From the NCBI GenBank assembly GCA_041309605.1, contig JBFYZH010000099.1, positions 1 to 10,343 of the forward strand: DNA of 10,343 nt, read 5' to 3'. Shown here one piece after another: positions 6,459 to 10,343 of the stretch; the first letter of the stretch is position 1, and the number at the start of each line of letters is the position of its first letter. This stretch comes from JALOPX01 sp041309605 (GTDB lineage Bacteria > Krumholzibacteriota > Krumholzibacteriia > Krumholzibacteriales > Krumholzibacteriaceae). Made by a program: the position numbers and the translations under genes. The notes beneath the pieces are model-generated. The model made no database searches, was not told the DNA's origin, and saw only the letters and a list, made by a program, of their open reading frames with translations.

Positions 6459-7829
6459 TCAGACAACTCCCGAAATATCGATATATTCCCCGAGAACGTC
6501 CATAAAAGTCTTCCTGATCCTGTCAAGCGATCCGGAGCTTGACGCCTCGAACCTCAGAACGAGCACCGGCTGGGTATTTGAGGCCCTGACAAGACCCCAT
6601 CCATCTTCGAACTTCACGCGCGCCCCGTCCACGTCGACCACTTCGTTGGTCTTTCCGAAGTGCTCGCCGATCTTTTTCACCACTTCGAATTTTATCTCGT
6701 CATCGCACGCGATCCGGATTTCAGGGGTGCTCCAGTACCTGGGAAGATCCGCGGTAATCGCGCTCAGCGGAAGGTCGCTTTTCGATACCAGTTCGAGAAG
6801 CCTGCAGGCCGCATAGATCGCATCGTCGAAACCGAAATACCTGTCGGCGAAAAACTGGTGGCCGCTCATCTCTCCGGCAAGAAGGGCTTTTTCTTCGCGC
6901 ATCTTTTTCTTGATCAGGGAGTGGCCGGTCTTCCACATCACAGGTCTGCCGCCGTGCCGAAGAATATCCTCTTCGAGACCCTGTGAACACTTGACTTCGT
7001 ATATCACAGTGGCTCCGGGAATATCCTTCAGGATATCGCGCGCGTATATCGCCAGCAGGGTGTCGCCCCAGAGCACCTCGCCCTTGTCATCAATAACGCC
7101 TATCCGGTCCGAATCACCGTCGAACCCTATCCCGAGTTCGAGTCCGCCGCCGATGACGGCCTTTTTCAGGTCGACAAGGTTTTTTTCGACCGTGGGGTCG
7201 GGGTGATGATTGGGGAATCTGCCGTCCGGTTCCATGAAAAGCTCGACCGGTTCGCATCCCAATCCCCTGAAGATCGCGGGCGCCGAAATGCCGGCCGTCC
7301 CGTTTCCGCCATCCGCCGCGAACCTGACGGGGCGTTCGAGATGGATGTTCCCGACGATATAGTCCACGTACTCCTTTACGGGATCCCGAGTGGACAAGCT
7401 TGCCGTTTTGCCGGCAGGAAGGTTGCCCGCGGCGATTATCGAGTGAAGTTCCATTATTTCGTCGCCGTAGATCGTGCTTTCGCCCCTGAGAATCTTGAAC
7501 CCGTTATACTCGGCCGGGTTGTGGCTGGCGGTGATCATCACTCCGCCCGGGAATCCCCATATCTTCGCGGCGAAATAAAAAACCGGGGTCGGAACGACGC
7601 CGATATCCACGACGGCGATACCCGCGCCCATCAACCCTTCCGTAAGCGCTTTGAAATATTCGCCGCCGCTTATGCGCACATCCCTGCCCACAACGGCCCG
7701 TGTAATGCCTTCGCGTATGAAGGTCGAGGCTATGGCCGATCCCAGGGCGCGCACGCCCCCCGGGGTGAGATCCTCATCAACCAGTCCCCTGATATCATAT
7801 TCCCTGAATATCTTCTTCGGAATAGTGAT
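6459..7829 (-). CDS. manB: Phosphomannomutase/phosphoglucomutase with an apparent AUC or AUU start
   Basis: This alpha-D-phosphohexomutase interconverts hexose 6- and 1-phosphates and here probably makes mannose-1-phosphate for ManC. With the ATC at 7829 as start it has 456 residues, the usual length. Signatures are IFREYDIRG (7-15), the catalytic phosphoserine Ser103 in TASHNP, the metal loop DGDSDR with Asp237, Asp239 and Asp241, the sugar-specificity loop GEMSGH (319-324), and the phosphate-binding RASNTQP (415-421). All four domains are complete. The start is odd: upstream of IFREYDIRG the frame runs back to a TGA overlapping the rplI end with no ATG, GTG, TTG or CTG. ATC (7829) and ATT (7823) are the only sensible choices after the strong SD. 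The first NUG is a CTG at residue 16, and the GTG at 7754 lies inside the conserved core and would remove 25 residues. Sequence error is the main alternative. Confidence 0.9.
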   Translation of the reverse strand: MTIPKKIFREYDIRGLVDEDLTPGGVRALGSAIASTFIREGITRAVVGRDVRISGGEYFKALTEGLMGAGIAVVDIGVVPTPVFYFAAKIWGFPGGVMITASHNPAEYNGFKILRGESTIYGDEIMELHSIIAAGNLPAGKTASLSTRDPVKEYVDYIVGNIHLERPVRFAADGGNGTAGISAPAIFRGLGCEPVELFMEPDGRFPNHHPDPTVEKNLVDLKKAVIGGGLELGIGFDGDSDRIGVIDDKGEVLWGDTLLAIYARDILKDIPGATVIYEVKCSQGLEEDILRHGGRPVMWKTGHSLIKKKMREEKALLAGEMSGHQFFADRYFGFDDAIYAACRLLELVSKSDLPLSAITADLPRYWSTPEIRIACDDEIKFEVVKKIGEHFGKTNEVVDVDGARVKFEDGWGLVRASNTQPVLVLRFEASSSGSLDRIRKTFMDVLGEYIDISGVV

Positions 7830-7835
7830 GACGAA

Positions 7836-7845
7836 CCTCCCTCCT
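7836..7845 (-). promoter_or_regulatory. Strong SD before the non-AUG start of the phosphomannomutase gene
   Basis: AGGAGGGAGG ends 6 bases before the ATC at 7829 and 12 bases before the ATT at 7823. ATC is therefore the better placed of the two. No NUG codon exists in any frame between this element and the conserved IFREYDIRG codons. Confidence 0.65.
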
Positions 7846-7869
7846 GTCCTGAAGAACCCGATTGCCGGG

Positions 7870-8313
7870 TTACTCCTTCACGACCCAGATCTTCACGGGT
7901 ACTTCTATTTCCCGGTGAAGTTTTACCTGGACGGTATAAACACCGAGGATCTTGATAGGCTCCTCGAGCACGACCATCCTGTGATCGATCTTGTAGCCCT
8001 GATCGGATATCGCCTTGGCTATATCATGGGTGTTGACCGATCCGTAGAGCTTGTCTTCCTCGCCGGCCTGTACGACGATCGTACATGAAAGATCTTTCAT
8101 CTTCGCCGCGATCTCCTGCAGCGAACGCTTCAGCTTGTCATCCCTTATCCCCTGGAGGCGGTTTTCCTCGACAATGACCTTCTTCATCGCCCCGGTCGAG
8201 GGGACTGCCAGTTTTTTCGGCAAAAGATAGTTTCTGGCGTATCCGTCCTTGACCGTGACTATTTCTCCACGATCTCCAAGGCCCGGCACGCTGTTTTTAA
8301 GAATAAGTTCCAT
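7870..8313 (-). CDS. rplI: 50S ribosomal protein L9
   Basis: L9 is 147 aa, the normal length. It binds 23S rRNA near the base of the L1 stalk and helps keep the reading frame. The N-terminal domain carries the signature GLGDRGEIVTVKDGYARNYLLPKKLA at about 11-36 (quoted in parts: GLGDRGE, VKDGYARN, YLLPKKLA). A long connecting helix follows (about 40-75), and then the C-terminal domain with KLYGSVNTHDIAKAI. The ATG at 8313 is preceded by GGGAG, which overlaps the rpsR stop TAG. It is 11 bp downstream of rpsR, as in most bacteria. The frame continues upstream over rpsR, but that extension is not L9-like. Confidence 0.97.
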   Translation of the reverse strand: MELILKNSVPGLGDRGEIVTVKDGYARNYLLPKKLAVPSTGAMKKVIVEENRLQGIRDDKLKRSLQEIAAKMKDLSCTIVVQAGEEDKLYGSVNTHDIAKAISDQGYKIDHRMVVLEEPIKILGVYTVQVKLHREIEVPVKIWVVKE

Positions 8314-8324
8314 GACGGTTCTCC

Positions 8325-8585
8325 CTAACGGTAATAGATCTTTACAAATGGCAGTATCGCGATCGCCCTTGCGCGTTTGATGGCGTGAGCGAGCTGTCTC
8401 TGGTGAAGAGCGCATGTCCCGGTTATTCTACGGGGTGTGATCTTTCCCCTGTCGGTGACGAAACGCCTGAGCAGCATCTCGTCCTTGTAATCGATCTCCA
8501 TCTTGTCTATGCAGAACCTGCATGGTTTGTTGGAAACCCTCTTGTCCTTTTTCTTGGTTTTCTTGTCGTTCGATTTTCCACCCAT
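8325..8585 (-). CDS. rpsR: 30S ribosomal protein S18 (zinc-binding, C+ type)
   Basis: S18 is 86 aa and forms a heterodimer with S6 on the 30S platform. A Lys-rich tail leads to the conserved core: CRFC, IDYKDEMLLRRFVTDRGKI, PRRITG, CALHQRQLAHAIKRAR. Cys22, Cys25, Cys58 and His61 form a CxxC...CxxH set, so this is the zinc-containing form of S18 rather than the Cys-free variant often made under zinc limitation. The ATG at 8585 follows GGAG, which overlaps the rpsF TAA stop; the genes are only 5 bp apart. In many bacteria ssb or priB lies between rpsF and rpsR; here neither is present. Confidence 0.97.
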   Translation of the reverse strand: MGGKSNDKKTKKKDKRVSNKPCRFCIDKMEIDYKDEMLLRRFVTDRGKITPRRITGTCALHQRQLAHAIKRARAIAILPFVKIYYR

Positions 8586-8590
8586 TTTTC

Positions 8591-8923
8591 TTACTCCATT
8601 GTTTTTTCTGTTGAAGCCGTGGATACCTGGGACACCGGTTTGTCATCGATCACGATGAGGTGCCTTAGAACCACTTCGTCGAAACGGAAAATCCTGTTGA
8701 GTTCGTTGAGGATGTCGTTATCGCCGGAAAACTTGACGAGGTTGTAGATACCTTCGAATTTCTTGTTGATGGGGTAAGCCAGCTTCCGCTTTCCCCAATT
8801 ATCCACTCTGTGGACTGTGCCCTTGCGGGATTTGATGATCTCGTTGAACTTTTCCGTCTTATCCCTGACGGCCGCCTCCTCCAGAGACGGATCAAGAATA
8901 TAGACGCACTCATAGGCACGCAT
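8591..8923 (-). CDS. rpsF: 30S ribosomal protein S6
   Basis: S6 is 110 aa, a single ferredoxin-like domain that binds 16S rRNA with S18. Recognisable are MRAYECVYILDPSLEE, then the helix ending in VHRVDNWGKRKLAYPINKK, then EGIYNLVKF and LNRIFRFDEVVLRHLIV. The last 10 or so residues are a short polar tail with TEKTME. I chose the ATG at 8923: it fits the family N-terminus and has GGGAGG (8938-8933) with 9-base spacing. The frame is open upstream to 8968, but that part falls in the structured leader. A promoter and a roughly 127-nt leader precede it, so S6, S18 and L9 are probably transcribed as a unit and regulated through the leader. Confidence 0.97.
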   Translation of the reverse strand: MRAYECVYILDPSLEEAAVRDKTEKFNEIIKSRKGTVHRVDNWGKRKLAYPINKKFEGIYNLVKFSGDNDILNELNRIFRFDEVVLRHLIVIDDKPVSQVSTASTEKTME

Positions 8924-8952
8924 TGACGGGTTCCTCCCTTCGGACTTTAACG

Positions 8953-8982
8953 ACTCTCCCTCCGGCACTTCCGCGGGAGAGT
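8953..8982 (-). promoter_or_regulatory. Candidate S6:S18-binding autoregulatory hairpin in the rpsF leader
   Basis: On the - strand ACTCTCCC (8982-8975) pairs perfectly with GGGAGAGT (8960-8953), an 8-bp stem. Inside are CGG and CCG, which can form a 3-bp upper stem around AAGTG. The top reads CGGAAGTGCCGGAGG. This closely resembles GGAAUACCGGUGG in helix 23 of 16S rRNA, in the platform region bound by S6:S18 (E. coli sequence recalled from memory). S6:S18 leaders with a conserved CCG in a hairpin are known before rpsF in many phyla. The stem ends 14 bases before the SD GGGAGG (8938-8933). The same TCTCCC strand can pair with either GGGAGA of the stem or GGGAGG of the SD, so a switch is possible. 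The function is inferred. Confidence 0.5.
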
Positions 8983-9006
8983 AGGGGTATACCGGATCTA
9001 TTTCTT

Positions 9007-9050
9007 ATTGCCCGGGCAGCCGCCATAAAGAACACGGCCGGCCCGGCAAT
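9007..9050 (-). promoter_or_regulatory. 5' hairpin at the start of the rpsF leader
   Basis: ATTGCCGGGC (9050-9041) pairs with GCCCGGGCAAT (9017-9007): 6 bp, one bulged G, then 4 bp. A smaller GCCG/CGGC pairing is possible inside. It begins at the predicted transcription start (9050), so the mRNA would carry a stem at its 5' end, which may protect it from decay. No T-run follows on the - strand, so it is not a typical terminator for pth. Confidence 0.45.
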
Positions 9051-9056
9051 GTGTCG

Positions 9057-9085
9057 AATATAACAGATCGGCCCATGACCGTCAA
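9057..9085 (-). promoter_or_regulatory. Near-consensus sigma70 promoter for rpsF-rpsR-rplI
   Basis: TTGACG (9085-9080) and TATATT (9062-9057) are separated by exactly 17 bases, each a 5-of-6 match to consensus. The predicted +1 is an A at 9050. The -35 hexamer contains the TGA stop codon of pth (9084-9082), so the promoter starts inside the end of the upstream gene. It fills most of the 158-bp gap between pth and rpsF and gives a leader of about 127 nt. Confidence 0.75.
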
Positions 9086-9687
9086 GTCTCATCGCCCGGC
9101 GGCCCGGCCCCGGATTCGCCGCCTTTCCTGCCGTTGTATTCCTGCTGGGCTTCCAGTATACCGCGACTTACGGCGAATTCCGCCGCGTCGGCGGCAGAAC
9201 CTATCATTTCTTCGACCTCGGCCCTTTCGTCCGGCGTGAAAGAGCCCAGGACATAATCGCTCCACTCCTGCCCCTCCGGAGCCGGCCCGCATCCCAACCG
9301 GAGCCTTGCGTAATCGCCGGTCCCGAGCCTGCCGGCGATCGATTCCAGGCCCTTATGGCCTCCGCTTCCGCCGCAGACCCTTATCCGCAACCTGCCCAGC
9401 GGCAAATTAATATCGTCGCATATCACGAGAAGAGAATCGGCGGAGAGCTTGCCGAAGAAACCCAACGCCTCCCCGGACAGATTCATATATGTGTTCGGTT
9501 TGATTAAGGTTATTACCCGGCCGCAGTGACTCCACCGGGCCTGAGAAACCGTCCTGTCGATCTTTTCCCATCTCAGGCCGTAACGGCGGACGATCAGATC
9601 GACTGTGTCGAATCCGAGGTTATGTCTGGTATTCCTGTACCTGCTGCCGGGATTCCCAAGCCCGCAGAGAAACGATATCTCCGACAT
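9082..9687 (-). CDS. pth: Peptidyl-tRNA hydrolase
   Basis: Pth, 201 aa, cuts the ester bond of peptidyl-tRNAs that fall off ribosomes and so recycles tRNA. It has LGNPG with Asn12, the catalytic His22 in NTRHNLGFD, KPNTYMNLSG with Asn69, CDDINLPLG with Asp91/Asp92, and GGHKGLESI. Those match the catalytic set of E. coli Pth (Asn10, His20, Asn68, Asp93). The length is usual; the last 16 residues or so are a Gly/Glu-rich tail. It starts at ATG 9687, 6 bp after the rplY stop; rplY-pth is a very common gene pair. TAAGGAGGCATG leaves just one base between GGAGG and ATG, which is unusually short; an upstream GAGGA about 12 bases from the ATG may serve instead. No other usable start lies before GLGNPG. 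Confidence 0.96.
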   Translation of the reverse strand: MSEISFLCGLGNPGSRYRNTRHNLGFDTVDLIVRRYGLRWEKIDRTVSQARWSHCGRVITLIKPNTYMNLSGEALGFFGKLSADSLLVICDDINLPLGRLRIRVCGGSGGHKGLESIAGRLGTGDYARLRLGCGPAPEGQEWSDYVLGSFTPDERAEVEEMIGSAADAAEFAVSRGILEAQQEYNGRKGGESGAGPPGDET

Positions 9688-9693
9688 GCCTCC

Positions 9694-10343
9694 TTAGGAT
9701 TCCTCGCCCCCCTCCTCGGCCTCCGGGGCGGCTTCGCCTTCGACTGGGACCGCTTCGGCCGCCGCGGCGGCGGCAGCCTCCTCGGCCGTGGGCTCCAGCT
9801 TCTTGGGAGGAGAAACATGAGCTATGGTGGATGCCGGATCATCGATGAATTTAAGATCCTTATACTTTTCCATAAGGTCGGAAAGATGTATCGAATTGCC
9901 GATTTCCATGTGCGAGACTTCCACTTCAAGCGCTTCCGGTATCCTGCTGGGAACCGTCAATATCATCACTTCGCGCAGGCCGTGGTCGAGGATGCCTCCA
10001 AGCTCCTTGACCCCTTTCGGAATACCCGTAAGGATCACAGGCACTCCGATCTCGATAGTCTCGTCTTTCGATATGCGCTGGAAATCGACATGTATCACAT
10101 TCCCGGTGACGGGATGATGCTGCACGGCCCGCACGAGAGAAAGCACCGAACCGCCTTCCATGCCCTCTATATCGACATCGAGTATAAGGTGCTCGCTCGT
10201 CGCATGGTGAAGAATGGTCCAGAATTCGTGCTGTGGAATCGCCAGATTGACCGGGGCTTCCTTGTGACCATACATGATCCCGGGAATCTCGCCCTCCCTG
10301 CGTAATTTGTGCGAATTTTTCTTTCCTGATTCTTCTCTCACGC
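9694..10343 (-). CDS. rplY: 50S ribosomal protein L25, CTC/TL5 type (5' end outside window)
   Basis: This is the long, two-domain form of L25, which binds 5S rRNA and in some bacteria acts as a general stress protein (Ctc). VREESGKKNSHKLRREGEIP begins the visible part and matches the family pattern VREGxGKxxxRKLRREGxIPAVxYG. The Val codon (GTG at 10341) is therefore internal, and the true start, perhaps 7-10 codons upstream, is missing. The 5S-binding domain runs to about residue 95 (HVDFQRIS). The TL5 C-terminal domain (about 96-180) includes GVPVILTGIPKGVKELGGILDH and ASTIAHVSPPK. It ends in a low-complexity Ala/Glu tail (about 184-215), common in this family. The promoter is not visible. 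pth follows after 6 bp, with its SD overlapping the rplY stop. Confidence 0.95.
   Translation of the reverse strand, partial: VREESGKKNSHKLRREGEIPGIMYGHKEAPVNLAIPQHEFWTILHHATSEHLILDVDIEGMEGGSVLSLVRAVQHHPVTGNVIHVDFQRISKDETIEIGVPVILTGIPKGVKELGGILDHGLREVMILTVPSRIPEALEVEVSHMEIGNSIHLSDLMEKYKDLKFIDDPASTIAHVSPPKKLEPTAEEAAAAAAAEAVPVEGEAAPEAEEGGEES

Noticed and set aside
8924..8968. Earlier in-frame start for rpsF
   Set aside because: The extra 15 residues do not occur in S6 proteins, and the GGGAGG before 8923 marks the real start; the stretch belongs to the leader RNA.
9007..9050. Intrinsic terminator for pth
   Set aside because: The hairpin is followed by AATAAGAAAT, not by a T-run, on the - strand.
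1..10343. CRISPR arrays, transposases, phage or defence genes
   Set aside because: No regularly spaced direct repeats, no terminal inverted repeats, and no gene with such motifs were found; gene content is housekeeping and envelope.

Overview
The window is a compact, gene-dense piece of a Gram-negative bacterial chromosome, mostly housekeeping genes. The Gram-negative reading rests on a TonB-family protein, two predicted lipoproteins, and a periplasmic-type parvulin. GC content is moderately high, start codons include GTG and TTG, and stop codons often sit inside the next gene's Shine-Dalgarno (SD) sequence. No gene settles the phylum. The long CTC-type L25, the rpsF-rpsR-rplI cluster without ssb, and the downstream lipoproteins would suit an uncultured lineage near Krumholzibacteriota, Eisenbacteria or the FCB group, or a deltaproteobacterium-like lineage. 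That placement is a low-confidence guess.

Layout. Bases 1-1301 are read on the + strand: the 3' end of an unrecognised cysteine-rich gene, a 163-bp gap with a hairpin and a possible promoter, and a TonB-family gene. Bases 1298-10343 are read on the - strand as one tightly packed series. In transcription order it is rplY (L25, 5' end outside the window), pth, [promoter and structured leader], rpsF, rpsR, rplI, phosphomannomutase/phosphoglucomutase, [promoter], mannose-1-phosphate guanylyltransferase, a parvulin lipoprotein, a DUF151 bifunctional-nuclease-family protein, a gamma carbonic anhydrase-like protein, and a lipoprotein with a periplasmic-binding domain. The + and - blocks converge and share the bases CTAG as overlapping stop codons.

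How the genes work together. The first part supports translation: L25, Pth, S6, S18 and L9. The middle pair turns mannose-6-phosphate into mannose-1-phosphate and then GDP-mannose, for surface glycans. The last part is mainly cell-envelope: a lipid-anchored foldase and a lipid-anchored substrate-binding or LpoA-like protein, with BFN and gamma-CA between them.

No CRISPR array, mobile element, tRNA or rRNA was found, and I see no new multi-gene system. Two local features deserve attention. First, the phosphomannomutase gene has no NUG start codon before its conserved N-terminus, so it seems to start at AUC or AUU. Second, rpsF is preceded by a near-consensus promoter built over the pth stop codon and a roughly 127-nt leader. 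One hairpin in that leader resembles the S6:S18 binding region of 16S rRNA and could compete for the SD sequence.
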